In this document: positions 52,480 to 64,000 of the stretch, one piece after another | Numbering within the stretch: the stretch's first letter is position 1 | Layout: every line of letters starts with the position of its first letter | Assembly: GCA_964035545.1 (NCBI GenBank) | Contig: OZ037766.1 | Span: forward strand, 14,373,222 to 14,437,221 | Direction of reading: 5' to 3' | DNA from: Bugula neritina | Lineage: Eukaryota > Bryozoa > Gymnolaemata > Cheilostomatida > Bugulidae | DNA: 64,000 nucleotides | Translations under genes and position numbers: made by a program | Notes under the pieces: generated by a model | Seen by the model: only the letters and a program-made list of their open reading frames with translations | Told to the model about the DNA's origin: nothing | The model's database searches: none

Positions 52480-54872
52480 TTTATGCCAAAGCAGCTAGTT
52501 ATTTGCCTAAAAATGTCAAACATGTTAGTCTCGTGATGCTGATTGCAAGACTAGTATATAATCTTATTCCTCCACTAACCTTAACTTAATGTACTTATTG
52601 TAATAGCCTTAAAACTAGAAAAGGACATGGTCTATGTATATCAAGATTAAAAACAACAAGCTACAAAATCTCACTACTGTGAAGTAATAGTAACAGCAGC
52701 ATGTAAATTTCTGGAGAGTAAATAGGTTAGTTGCAGGAATAAGGATTTCATTTAAAAAATTGCAACAAAAATCTTTAGCACTGGTTTTACGTAAAAGTCT
52801 GAAACTATACTGCTATAAACTAGGAAATGTTTTTTTTTCATATCGACACACCCAATAAATAGAACAGTTATCATTTATAAAAATTGCTAGACTCAGTGGC
52901 CATATTTGAGATAACAATGGTCATAGCTGACATACAGTAAACAATAACCACAATAAGGTTTTATTGTAATTTACTTTACTACAATGATAAGGCCAACATC
53001 TAATAGTACATACAATATAAACAGTAGTTGTATTTAATGATAATGGCAATAATAGTAACTCAATTAGCTATCAAAAGAACAATTAGAAGCGAAAACTATA
53101 ACGTACAAATATTGATATAAACTTCCACACAATAATAACACATTTAGCTGTAATTATTACATCCATTGTTACTATAAGGTTATGTTAACTTTCTAAAGCA
53201 AACCAGTTCTTTATTGGAATAAGTTCTCATTACAAAATTCAATGATAATTATATCTATAGAGTAACTTATCTAATATTGTGAACCATACTTGAGAATACT
53301 TTAGACAGGAGTAATAATGATTAAAAAGTCTATGGTGGCAAAAATTATACCATAAAAACTGCTTATATTTGTAAGAATTTGAATTCACAATAACAAATCA
53401 TAATATATTCAGCATGATTATGCCACTATTTTTTCACATTTGCAAAAAATACTACTAATTAAATCAAATTATAGTTAACAACTCCATACATAAAAAACCA
53501 GAATTTGAATTTCTTGATTACATTAAAATCTTGAGAGTATTACAGCATATACTTATAGCTGAACTATAAGCTTGATGAAAACATCTGTAAAAAGGTATAA
53601 GTACATACAATGAAAATGCAAGGGGAAATTGGCATAATTATAATAAAACGAGCTCTATTTTGGGTGACCAAAAATGCCCAATTCATAGCATATAAGACTA
53701 TAACCCAAAGTTTTGGAATAAAAGTGATTGCATGAAACATTTATTTGCAATATTAATGTAATCATAAAGAAATTGGATATATTAATATGAAATCATACTC
53801 ATACTGAATTTGACTGACTAATTTTAAATTATAACAATATTAATAAAACAATTAAATTTATCAACTTGAAATTAATAATCATAGTATTCAACAATAATCA
53901 TAATGTAAAACTAAATGAGTCTAACTCTATGATCATGAAAACCATTGACATGGTAATGAACTTAAAGTGATCATCATTATCATTATGGTTGCCATTATCT
54001 ATTATTATCGGAGAAGAAATCAAAATGAAAATATTCTTAACCCTAAAGTTACTAATACAAAATATAAATATCAATAATAATAACATCAATATGAAATTGA
54101 ATGAGTTAATAAACATGATCATAATCATAATGTTCATTATTCTATTGTAATTATTGTTCATCGTAATTATGTCAATTAGTTTATTTAAATTAAATTAAAT
54201 TAAAAGATCCAATTATCCATAATCATAATGGTACTGGTTTGATATTCATAAATTCATATTGATATTCACTTTCCCTTTCACATTCACTGATTTAGTGAGC
54301 GTGATGTTGGCATTCTGATTCACCCGGCTTTTGGCTTAACAGCAAGTTATAAGCCATTACATACCCAAAAAATAGCTAAAAACTAAACAATAATGATTCA
54401 AATTTTTGCTGGCGAGCATCAATAAAGGTATGCATGAAGCTACGCGGAGTATTGACACTTTTTAATCTACAGTACGCCGAAAAGAACAAACTCAAAGGGC
54501 AGCTTGCAATGCAACACTCACTTGCATGGAGATGGGAGGTTTAGCAAAGCGCTTTGTAATTTGTCATTTATCCAAGTTGTAACCAATAAAACTAGATTTT
54601 ACAAAACTACAAACCGGAAACAGAGCTATCGTTACGTAGTATTTCAGCAAATGATTGAAGATAATTATTACCTTCATAGCAAACGAAACGTAATTAATCA
54701 TTTAAATCTTCTACCAATGAGCAGACAAATTCTGCGCAAATTAATTGTTCCGAGGCACTTGGGTTTTTAAACATCATCTACTACTGTATTTATACTATAG
54801 AGTTATTACAAAAAGTTGTCATATTGTGAGTAAGTTGTTGTATATCCATATCTTGCATTATAGCTTTGTTGT
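52480..54872. other. Upstream region of the zinc-finger gene
   Basis: AT-rich, no supported exon. An ATN/TAATCA-type degenerate array lies at about 53870-54170. The rest is unremarkable. Confidence 0.5.
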
Positions 54873-54880
54873 TTTACAGG
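54873..54880. repeat. 8-bp target duplication TTTACAGG, left
   Basis: Identical to 56748-56755. An 8-bp duplication is the signature of hAT integration. Confidence 0.9.
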
Positions 54881-55730
54881 CAGGGATGTAGTGGTACCCA
54901 TACGGTCCCATACGCCGTATGGCCTAGAAGAAAATAGACTGTTCTAGGCCATACGCCCGTATGGGCATAATTATTTTTGAAAGATGATTAGTGCCACAGG
55001 ATAGTTAGGGCATCCTCACTGAGAATATCATAAATTTCGCTCACAATCTAATTTAAGTTCTTGCTATGTTAATGCTCTGTGGGTGGCATGCGTGTTGCCT
55101 ACTTGTGATTGTTTAGCCTGAGATTACACTATGAATAATATGCAGCTATCAACATTCCATCTTCTCATCTCTACGTGTTCATTGAAGCGCGAAGTGCTGC
55201 GCATTGGTGATTACTAAGGAAACATAATTTCATTTTCAGTGTATAAATCACTAACTTGTAGAAAATCTATGAAGGCTATTGAAAAGATAAAAAAATTTGC
55301 CATGCATAAATTTCTCAGGTTTCCGACAGTGTTTGTTCTATTCGAATACCATGCTTTCCTGCTGAGATATTTGGCATGGATTGAAAAATAAATTTTTCAG
55401 GTAACATTGGCCAAAAATGGGTAGATTTTTGTCTAACTTTGCAAAAAAATATTGAAAACTCAAAAAAGCAGGTGCTCTGAGGAACAGGCAGATCTAAAAC
55501 ATGGTTTTTAAATTTTAATTCTAGCACAATTAAGTGAGGTTTTATTTTGCAGGACTGAATTCTTATAATATACCAATAATGTGGCCTCAGCAAGGCTGTG
55601 ACAGCTAGAAGGTTGCCCTTATCTATCTTGTGTAGACTTGCATTTTGTCAATAAGCAATGGAATTTGGAAAAAGCCAACATGAAATCCAGAAATAAAATC
55701 AAAATGTCTTCAAGAAACAGTACCAGCTGC

Positions 55731-55820
55731 ACCTGTAGACCTCAGTGATAAACTTTCATTAGCCTCTCCTACACATGTGTAGGAGAGGCTAATGAAAATT
55801 TATCACTGAGGTCTACAGGT
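55731..55820. repeat. 90-bp loop-free palindrome inside the hAT-like element
   Basis: Two 45-bp arms with a single mismatch meet at ACACATGTGT (centre between 55775 and 55776). The transcript of either strand would fold into one long hairpin. Confidence 0.95.
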
Positions 55821-56627
55821 ACTATATCCACCTTTTGGTCAAAAACCTAGCGTTATTGCATGTTAATTATTAATGCAATAAGGTTTTGCAAACTGTACAC
55901 CACCATAAGTAACCTTTTATGTTTGATTGTACTAATGTCTGGCTTTACATTTAATCATCTTCTAGGTTAACACATATTAAACCTGTCAAATTTGTTCTCT
56001 TGGGGATATTTCCTTGATGTATCTAGTGGAAGCTCAGGGGTTTTATTTTAAAACCAAGTTAACATACTCTTCTTGGGTGTGCTTTATTGTGTGTAAGGAG
56101 GTGTGTAAGGAGGTGTGGCGGTATCACCTTATGGATTAGACTAGTACTCTAATAAACTCCAAATAGGTTTCAACCAATTTCTGCTTGCCAATGAGTTATC
56201 AATTCAAATTGCTCTTTATAAATAATCAACACACATTTTCTGATTAGCAATCTTCCTCTGTTCTGATCTATTATTCTTTTTCTGTGCACGGCAGTGTATT
56301 AGTTATTTAAAGTAATCAGGTTGCATTTGGAGAGCACTTGTTACCTGCCTCTATCCTTCCATCTTTTTGAGATATTCAGCAATTTTTCTGTACAGGTTGG
56401 ACTTAGTGTCAGAATAAACCTAACTGCAGTTGAGTAAGACCACATTACATTACATTACAGTCAACAGGTATGGGACAAGACTGAATATTTATATAGTTTG
56501 CAGCAATGACCTGTCGTCATGTAGCTGGTATGGTATGAAAATAATAGCGAGATGCACATTTCAACACAGATTTTTTTCAGAAGAATTATAATTCACAATG
56601 GCTTTAAATTGCATAAATTTGCATCAG

Positions 56628-56710
56628 AAGCGCTCTGAGGGCTTCGGCGGCCGGGGCGCTGCCCCGGACCCCGCCGGGGGCCTAGGCGGCCCCCTGGACC
56701 CCCGGCCTAA
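56628..56710. repeat. GC-rich self-complementary block near the hAT right end
   Basis: About 80 bp of almost pure G and C in otherwise AT-rich DNA, with overlapping inverted repeats such as GGGGCGCTGCCCC and GGGGGCCTAGGCGGCCCCC. It is part of the transposon right subterminal region. Confidence 0.8.
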
Positions 56711-56747
56711 GAGTATGGCCTAGAATATTTTTGCCACTACAACCCTG

Positions 56748-56755
56748 TTTACAGG
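56748..56755. repeat. 8-bp target duplication TTTACAGG, right
   Basis: Second copy of 54873-54880, directly abutting the CCCTG right terminus. Confidence 0.9.
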
Positions 56756-58069
56756 CTTTACAAGAAAAAGCTAATGTTTTAGGCACATATTATTGTTACT
56801 CACTCTTTAACTCTCTGACTCAGCCGAGTAACATGTTAAATGTTCAATAAAACTTATTCTCATAACACTACGTTATATTCATATTGTAATAATTCATTCA
56901 AACTTTTTTAAGTTTAATTGGGGTTGAGGTGTTTAGATATGCCTAACTACAGTAACACTCAGGTGTAGCATAAACTGTGGGAAGTTTTTCCTTAAGTACA
57001 CAAAACTTGCTAAAACAATATTTTTACCTGAAATGTCAAAATAGTCTAATTTTAGACCAGTTAAAGGTTTGGCTCTTTTACAAAATACTTAGCATAAAAA
57101 TAAGGCATGTATGCATGAAAGATAATAAACATAATGACAATCCATATGGAGCCAGAAACACCCTCACATATACTTTCAACCATGGGTAATGTGGTTATTT
57201 TTCTATTTTTACAGCTTTGGGTTAATACACTAGTGCAAAACCAAATTTACTACTTACCTATATTGGCAGGACATTAATTTAAACAAATAGTCAACAGCTG
57301 CTAGTTATAGGGTGGGATATGGAGCTTATATAACGCATCTATAGACTGATTCTGTCAACAAAAATTTGTGCCAACAGGAAAAATAGTAGAAACTTATTGT
57401 ATAACAATTCCTAATGAGACTATTTTTGAAATTATGTAAAATTTGTACATCAATATATCAAATTGCTTATAAATATATGCCCATGTGCGTTTTGGCCATA
57501 TATCATAGTAATGATTATGTTCAGCAGAACTATTAAAATTTAAATAATTGATGTATATTAAATGACTAAAAGCCTATTAGAACTATAATTTATAATTATA
57601 TTACTTTACGTAATAATTGTGGTTTGGCATTTTCTATACACAATTAACATTGCTTTCAATTAACTTTTATTATATTAAATACAATTTAAATTATTTTAAA
57701 TAATTGAACAATATATTATACTTTACCTTATGTTACAAGTCATAGTTTTGTTTTAATATAGACTACACAACAGTTTCAGTCTGCATGTATTGCTAGCATA
57801 CAAATTATTTATAAAACGCACATTAATATACTGCAATCTTCAATAAATTTGATTTATATTCCCAATATAGGCAACTGTATACATTTCAATTATATAAAAT
57901 AAGTATAAAATTTATATAGTTGCATATAAAAGCAAATGTATAATAAAAAAATAAAATACACAATTATGCATATTATCATATACATGAACATTATACATAT
58001 CACGCACACGCACACACACACACACACATATATATACGTGTGCATATATATACGTGTGTATATATATAC

Positions 58070-58168
<99 letters not shown>

Positions 58169-59397
58169 ATAGGCTATATGGTGTTGATTAGTAGGCTATG
58201 TTCAACATAGCATCAGCTGTGAAGATATTGAACATCAGCATGTTTGACATGTTGACCACCAAGCATTTATTTAAAAAAGCAGTATTTGCAAACTTGCCAA
58301 AATGAAATATATTTGCATTGTTGGCAGCTAGTTATTCATAATTATTTTCATTGTAATGCCAGGGCTTTGCACCTGGATGCTAATGTTTAGACTAATTTGC
58401 TATGCCATTACTATGACATCATTTCTCAATGAACTGGAGTCAAAAACCTTGCCTATGCAATGCATACTGTTACTAATTTTATGCTTCTGGCCTCTCCAAA
58501 GCAAAATCATATGTTCACTAGAATTGCTAATAAAAATATGTATATAAATAAGATTACTTGGTTGAATTTCTTTTGAAATTACAGAAGAAAATTAAACCGA
58601 CATACTATTACTTTTAAATAAAAACTTGTACTCCTGTAAAGTAACAATGTATCAAAAGGACTATACATGTATATAGTAGCACATATATAAATTATAGCTA
58701 GTTAGGAGTTGACATGCGGGCAATAATGAGTTAACAATGAGTCTTTAAACAGGACTTATTCTAAAACTGCCAAAATTGCTTATTATAACTATTAGATCCT
58801 GATTATCAATCAGATTTCAAGTTTTATTACTTTTGCATAATGAGTTTTTTAAATAGCAATCACTATTTGATGAGAATAAAATGACAATAAAAGTTACATT
58901 TAAGTTTAAAATTTTTATTGTTGCAATTGATGGTGGCAAACATGTTTAAAGGAGTATAATTAATGTATATAAATTACATATACTTGCTGATGATAGAAAA
59001 CTTCATTTGTATCAACAGTCATAACCACTCCTGACTAGTTATGTTATTTGTTCTATTAATAAATAAAATATTAGACATTTTATTAATTACTGATGTCTAA
59101 GAAAAATGAAATAAAAGACCAATAATGCTCTAAGACAGATTTTGATGTAGATTAAATATATATAATAAAACAGTTATAGTTGTGTTAATATTTGCACATA
59201 TGATTAGACAGTACGCTGCATTATAGATAACTCATCAATAATAATGTTGACCATACATAGATTAGTATAAGCTAGAGGGTGTTGATAAGTTTACTTATTT
59301 GAGATCTACTCTCACCAAGAACACTACAGTTTGGTAAATATTGATTGATTGGGAACGTGTTTGCATGGGCCCTAAACAAGTGAGTATGAAAAAACAA
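56756..59397. other. Gene-free AT-rich spacer
   Basis: No coding sequence or transposon ends were seen, apart from the compound dinucleotide repeat at 58001-58164. Confidence 0.5.
58001..58164. repeat. Compound (CA)n-(TACG/TG)-(TA)n repeat
   Basis: A CA run passes into alternating TATATACGTGTG units and then into a pure TA run (about 58076-58164). The whole stretch is strictly alternating purine-pyrimidine. Confidence 0.95.
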
Positions 59398-59860
59398 ACA
59401 TCTCCAAAGCCTGTGTTCTCAGCATTATTCTTTATGGATCAGAGACATGGGCACTTTTTCATTGCAAGAATTAAATCTTTCCATAGCAAATGTTAAAGAT
59501 ACATTCTGGGTATAACCTGCGAAAATAGTATAACAATTAATGAAGATGTTTTTAAAATCACAGATTAAGGTCCTTTTTTTCAAAGCTGGGCTGGTCACTT
59601 AAAACACATACTAAAACACTGCATCCCACGCATCCTATTCTGTGGTGTATTATAGGGAGAAGCTTGTCAAACTGGAAGACATTGTAAAGGTGTCCTGAAG
59701 CAAGGTCTCAAGGACTTTTATATCGAACCTAAACACTTAATACTACACTTTCTTACTACTGTGTCAAGTAGAGATCAAAAGCTTTTATACCAGTCAAACA
59801 TTTGGCACTCGGAGAACAAGATCAAGAAATTTTTAGCAAGATGTCTGAAACATCAATGTT
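59398..59860 (+). pseudogene. Degenerate LINE reverse transcriptase C-terminal remnant
   Basis: One frame at about 59398-59475 reads ISKACVLSIILYGSETWAL, the well-known LYGSETW motif close to the end of many non-LTR reverse transcriptases. Another frame, at about 59586-59725, reads SWAGHLKHILKHCIPRILF and later GVLKQGLKDFYIEP, which match the downstream WAGH...P..L and K..LK segments of the same proteins. Frames change and stop codons intervene, so the copy is old and inactive. No 5' part was seen. Confidence 0.75.
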
Positions 59861-61650
59861 GAAGATCCCATGATGCATTGCCATTTTTGACAGAACATAA
59901 ACTGTTCATTGGCATACGAGCCTATGCATAGAAATTTAAGCTTTACAATATTAATTGATTATCATTTCAAATTTATACAAATTAGATAACATAGTAATAT
60001 GCATCACTGATGACAATTTCAAATTAGCGCTATATAATAAAACACAATACAGTGCCATGCAATACAATGCTGATCAACATATTTCAAGCCGACCCAATAC
60101 AAAATGATACAAATTAATGCAATATAGTGCAATACAATACACAGTAAGATGCAATACAATAATACTCATGCAGTAATCCTATTGCTGCAGAAAACTGCTG
60201 ATGTGCAAAAACTTCACATAGAGGTTACAGGCTTGTGTTGTAAGCAACCCTAAATATGCTGGTTGTAAAGTAGTTGAACTATTTTAAAGGTAGTTTATTT
60301 TGTGAAATTTTAATGCATCTAATGTAACAAAAGCTATTTTCAGGTGTTATCTCCATATTTTGGCTCTTCAAGTTTGTATTTGAAAACTGATTTACTTTAT
60401 ATGATGTTGAATTTTTTTCAACAAGTGAGATATTGCCATGAAAAATAAACTAGTGCAAGTATAACACCTTCTTTTTATCTGTTAAGAGCTCATCATTATA
60501 AGAATTTCTCGTAAAATATTATAGTATACTAAGCTATTTAATTATATATATTATTAGTGGTTGTGCAGTAAATACAAATGATTCTCATGTTTTTATTATA
60601 AATATTTAGAAATAAAATACATTAGGCTGGTTTTTTAAAGTTTCTCTTGTTTATCTGTCTATCCATATTGTAGGCTATAGTTGTCTTATTCTTGGATATG
60701 CTTACAATGAATTCATGGAAAATTTATGTAATTATATTTATAAATTTATAAATACAAGTTTATTAGTTGCTTTTAATAGCAAGGCATAATATGAATGTTT
60801 TTGCATGAGTAATAACTCATAACACCATAACCAGCTCTTACAAAATTAGACTTGTAGTCTATACTCTATATTATTTAAAAAGATATTTTGTACATTGTTG
60901 TCTCTCTTTAAAAAGTACAACTTCAGGTAAAGGCATTGACATTACACTGATGTTACCACTCAAGCAGACTTGCCCCAGCTAAGCAACTTCATACAATCTT
61001 ACTAAAATTTTTATATATCACCGTACACTGACATAAAGCAGGTGTTTCATGTCCCAGAGTCCAAAGTCTGTGCTTTTAATTTTAGCCTATCCTTCACAGT
61101 CGGATAGCTGTAAGTTATCACTGTCATCAGCGGAGCTACTCTCCTTATAAGGAGATAACTCTGCGGAGTAATCGCTTTCTTTCGCGCGGGAAATTCATCA
61201 TGCCCTCTAACCTTTTGCTAACCTTAGATCCCTGCGGCTTACCCACGTGGGAGTCTTTCCTGAAGAGCAATCACTGAAAGATTAATAGATCACACCGACG
61301 CTGCATTCACTTAGATATAAAATTGATAATTATCAAGCTAGTATTTGTGTAAGTATTTGTAATATTATAAAACTAAATTAATAGAGTTTAAATATTATAA
61401 TAGTCACTGATAAAAATCAAAATAGTTGAATCTGCACTTTTTATTTTAAGTTTTACTTGTACTTTAGTTGTATCAAAGCTCTGTAAGTGTAAGTCAAAGT
61501 GTAAGCAAAAGTCAAAGTATAAGATTAAGCGTTCTACTTCGTCTTCTAGTTCTATGACAGTGTGACTATAAGTATGACAGTGAGTTTGACTATCGTTGTC
61601 ACTACGACTATGGGTTACAATAATCAATATTAATAATAAAGTGTAGACTC
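59861..61650. other. Spacer with TGCAATACA repeats and a CpG-bearing patch
   Basis: About 60045-60165 has many degenerate copies of TGCAATACAA. About 61090-61300 is richer in GC and CpG than its surroundings; a short minus-strand frame there (SADDSDNLQLSDCEG) is flanked by stops. About 61440-61630 has short AAGT/CTAT-type degenerate repeats. No gene is supported. Confidence 0.5.
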
Positions 61651-62091
61651 ATGGCTTACAAATCCCTATGCCTTCCTCACCTAGACTATGCTTCTGCTGT
61701 TTGGGACCCCTATACTACAAAAGAAATAAATTCCATCGAAGAAGTACAAACACGGGCAGTAAGAGCCATAGCTAACATCAAGGGTAGAAGAGGAGTGCGA
61801 GAAGCAAAAGAAAGACTGGAGCTGGCCGCCCTCGATGAAAGAAGAAGAACTCAACGGCTAAGACTCCTTATGAGGATACTCCAAAAGGAAGAATATCACC
61901 CAGCACTCTCTGCAGCGTATGAAGAACTAATAAACACCCCGGAAAGTTTTATCCAAACTAGGGCCCAAACACTAGGACAGCCAAGATCAGTCAGCACCAA
62001 TAATAACTGCTATTATAACAGCTTCTTGCCACGAACAATCCGTGACCTTAAAGGGAACAATCCTTGCAAGACTAATTTACACACAGAATAA
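61651..62091 (+). pseudogene. 5'-truncated LINE, reverse transcriptase C-terminus
   Basis: This 146-residue frame begins AYKSLCLPHLDYASAVWDP, the Y..L..P.LEYAS.VWDP motif typical of CR1/Jockey/L2-type non-LTR retrotransposons, followed by EVQTRAVRAI and DERRRTQRLRLLMRIL. It then ends normally with a stop. Upstream is unrelated AT-rich DNA, so only the 3' end was inserted, as target-primed reverse transcription often produces. The frame is intact, so it is younger than the remnant at 59398. A short inverted repeat (ACAGGTTAACTTACCTGT, 62103-62120) shortly after the stop may be its 3' UTR hairpin. Confidence 0.85.
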
Positions 62092-62120
62092 TCTAAACAT
62101 TGACAGGTTAACTTACCTGT

Positions 62121-63281
62121 ACTAATAAACAATATTGCAACACACACTGCAACCAATTTATGGACTATTGTATGCATTTTACTTTCTGACCAACCATAAA
62201 CATATGAGGCATGCCGCTTCTGCTACCTAGTGGTCTAGCATGATCGTAATCTGGAGGTAACTGGAGGTACTAATAGTAATATTCGTAATGAATTTGACTC
62301 TATTATGGGAAATTGAATCAATGAACTCTTATAATCATTTTGAATTACCCCTCAGGAACACATCGTGACCTAATTAGTAGTTAAGGGTGTGCACTCCATT
62401 TTGTTAAGGGTGGCCAGAAACTTGACATATTGGACATGCAGATGTTACTGTAATGTTTGTCATGGTGTCAGGTTTCCAGCCCACCAGATTCTTTAAACTT
62501 CCCATTACATTCTGAGAAGATTAGCTCAACATCATCTTCCAATAATATGATACTTTCACTGAGAAAGTCTAGTGGTGGTGCTAATGGCCTATATTTTTAT
62601 ATTATGAAAAGTCACTGCTATTGGTACCTAAAAAGTGTAGTTTACTGTGTGAAGCAATATTGTAGTAATGTTATTTTTGCAATTTGGGTCGAATTATTTA
62701 TTAAGTTCAATTTTTTTACTATTCTGGTTATTATGAAGCAAGTCACCAATACTAATGTATGGGTGGGGAGGCTGTTTGATTTCTAAATACTTTTACTCGT
62801 GCTAATAATGCAAATATCATTAGAACCAGGTACTTAAATCAGAGCTTCTCATTTGCTTTTCTAATAAAGTTATAAAAGTTAGGTTGTAATGATAGACTAA
62901 GATTTTATTACTAATCTACTTGATGGTATTGATTTTGATAGTCACTATAAATTATAAGTATAAATTATAAAAGGCATTTATATTTTTGTGTGTGCAGAAG
63001 CAGTCCAAGCTAGTTTTATTTAGTAAGTAGTAAGTACACTCAAATCACAAAGTTAGTTTTTTATTTGATATATTTTATATTCACAGTTTTACAGTTTGAA
63101 TTAAAATTTTTATTTAGGAACCTCCTCTCCTCATTAAATCATTTTTATTTACACTCCCTCTAAATTTTTACGTTCATTTACAGGTTTAAAAAATAGGTAA
63201 TTAAATAGTTTAATGCACATTTCTCATTTCAATAGCAGCTGATTTGGCTTGTGCTTTATTCTAGTGAGAGATTGGATTATC
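62121..63281. other. AT-rich spacer before the right-edge gene candidate
   Basis: No supported gene or transposon end was seen. The 109-residue frame at 62457-62786 has no recognisable features. Confidence 0.45.
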
Positions 63282-63943
63282 ATGTCTTTACCAGATAACA
63301 ACTCCTACACTCATAGTAAAGAAGTGGAAAGTATTGACCAAAGTAAGGTTATAAATTATTACTGGTGCCTTGTTTCAGTAAAATGTTGCCTCATAAAGTA
63401 AAGCTTGGCATTTTAAATTTACATCAATATCAGTGAAATTAGAAATAGAATAGAAATGTACTTTAAAATAATAATAATACTAATAATAATGATCTTTTCA
63501 ATTTAAATCTTTGAAAGTTTGCCAGTTTATGTTCGTGGGTGAGTGCAATATCCTACACATGAAAATATAAGTAGTAGGATGGATAAATAATATTCAGCCA
63601 CTCCTTAAAATTAGTCTTAGTTGTACTACTTTACTTTATATATTTCTATTTGCAGTAATTTCAACTCTTGAATTCTCAATTTTGGTCTAGAATCTAGATG
63701 GTAAATAAAATGCTTCTAGATATTAAAGTTTATGATCTACACGGAAAAGTTTTGGTTTATGTCGCATTGTCAACTATAAATGTAGTTTTTAGAGAAAAGC
63801 ATAATTTATTGACATAAAAGTTTGCATCAAAGTCTACTTAGTATTTTACTATTGCTTTCACTCTGTTGTAGACACCTTGGTTACAGCTCCTGTTGTTAAG
63901 TCAGGTCTCAATAGTGAAGGAGCAGCTGCTCAACTGAATATTA
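63282..63943 (+). CDS. Possible 5' exons of a gene leaving the window
   Basis: An ATG at 63282 opens a 61-bp exon (63282-63342; MSLPDNNSYTHSKEVESIDQ) ending at a GTAAGG donor. A pyrimidine-rich acceptor (TTGTTGTAG) at 63871 opens a 72-bp segment (63872-63943; TLVTAPVVKSGLNSEGAAAQ in part) that ends at GTAAGC. The phases agree (1 and 1), so the two join without a stop. The product is Ser/Ala-rich and unrecognised. Support is only splice-signal quality and phase; chance is not excluded. Confidence 0.4.
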
Positions 63944-64000
63944 GTAAGCTATACTTCACACTTTCTTCAGTAATTTTGTGATGTGAGCTGCATTCTGTTG

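Larger units (their letters stand above)
54881..56747. mobile_element. Non-autonomous hAT-like DNA transposon, 1,867 bp
   Basis: The left end reads CAGGGATGTAGTGG and the right end, reversed, CAGGGTTGTAGTGG: 14-bp terminal inverted repeats with one mismatch, starting CAGGG as hAT ends do. TTTACAGG is duplicated exactly on both sides. Subterminal repeats of CTAGGCCATAC occur at both ends; at the left they form a hairpin (54917-54929 with 54942-54954). No transposase frame is present. It also carries a 90-bp palindrome at its middle and a GC-rich block near the right end. Confidence 0.9.

Noticed and set aside
54504-54770. 88-residue plus-strand frame upstream of the hAT-like element
   Set aside because: No motif, no splice context and composition like the surrounding spacer.
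62457-62786. 109-residue plus-strand frame
   Set aside because: AT-rich chance frame, no recognisable domain and no splice support.

Overview
The window is nuclear DNA from an invertebrate animal. It is AT-rich. Protein-coding genes are split into many short exons, with introns from about 70 bp to several kb, consensus GT-AG junctions and polyA signals. The host proteins look animal (SMARCB1/SNF5, SPT4, DYRK2-type kinase, a CFAP210-type ciliary protein, a MTMR10/12-type pseudophosphatase). I cannot name the phylum; the mixture of Ty3/gypsy, Gmr1-like, hAT-like and LINE sequence would suit a marine invertebrate such as a lophotrochozoan, but that is inference.

Layout. 1-4946: 3' two-thirds of a Ty3/gypsy retrotransposon (RT, RNase H, integrase, an extra zinc-finger ORF, a probable 3' LTR). 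4947-6664: degenerate ATN trinucleotide arrays. 6665-7045: candidate solo LTR. 7473-15797 (+): MTMR10/12-like gene, 14 exons, with a loop-free 364-bp foldback element in an intron. 16670-20120 (-): SMARCB1, 10 exons. 20121-22782: repeat-rich spacer. 22783-24014 (+): SUPT4H1, 4 exons. 24482-28200 (-): CFAP210, 10 exons. 29495-38557 (-): unrecognised coiled-coil gene, 6 exons, one intron of which holds a deleted LTR element. 38558-43632: spacer with ATN arrays and a 230-bp TG tract. 43633-45678 (+): DYRK2-like kinase, 2 coding exons. 49214-52479 (-): five-finger C2H2-type zinc-finger gene, 4 exons. 54881-56747: non-autonomous hAT-like element with perfect 8-bp target duplication. 59398-59860 and 61651-62091: LINE 3' fragments. 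63282-63943 (+): possible first two exons of a gene running off the right edge.

The host genes belong to unrelated core processes (phosphoinositide regulation, chromatin remodelling, transcription elongation, cilia, kinase signalling); nothing suggests an operon or a shared pathway. I assembled exon models by hand from reading frames, splice signals and family similarity, and phases close exactly in every multi-exon model: 704, 396, 117, 552, 341, 542 and 457 residues.

The most unusual object is the element at 30935-34624. It is bounded by a perfect 5-bp target duplication, yet its two terminal repeats are inverted rather than direct. Its coding part runs Gag - protease - integrase and then jumps to the last residues of RNase H, which implies an ancestor with integrase ahead of reverse transcriptase (Gmr1-like order) that lost the RT/RNase H block.
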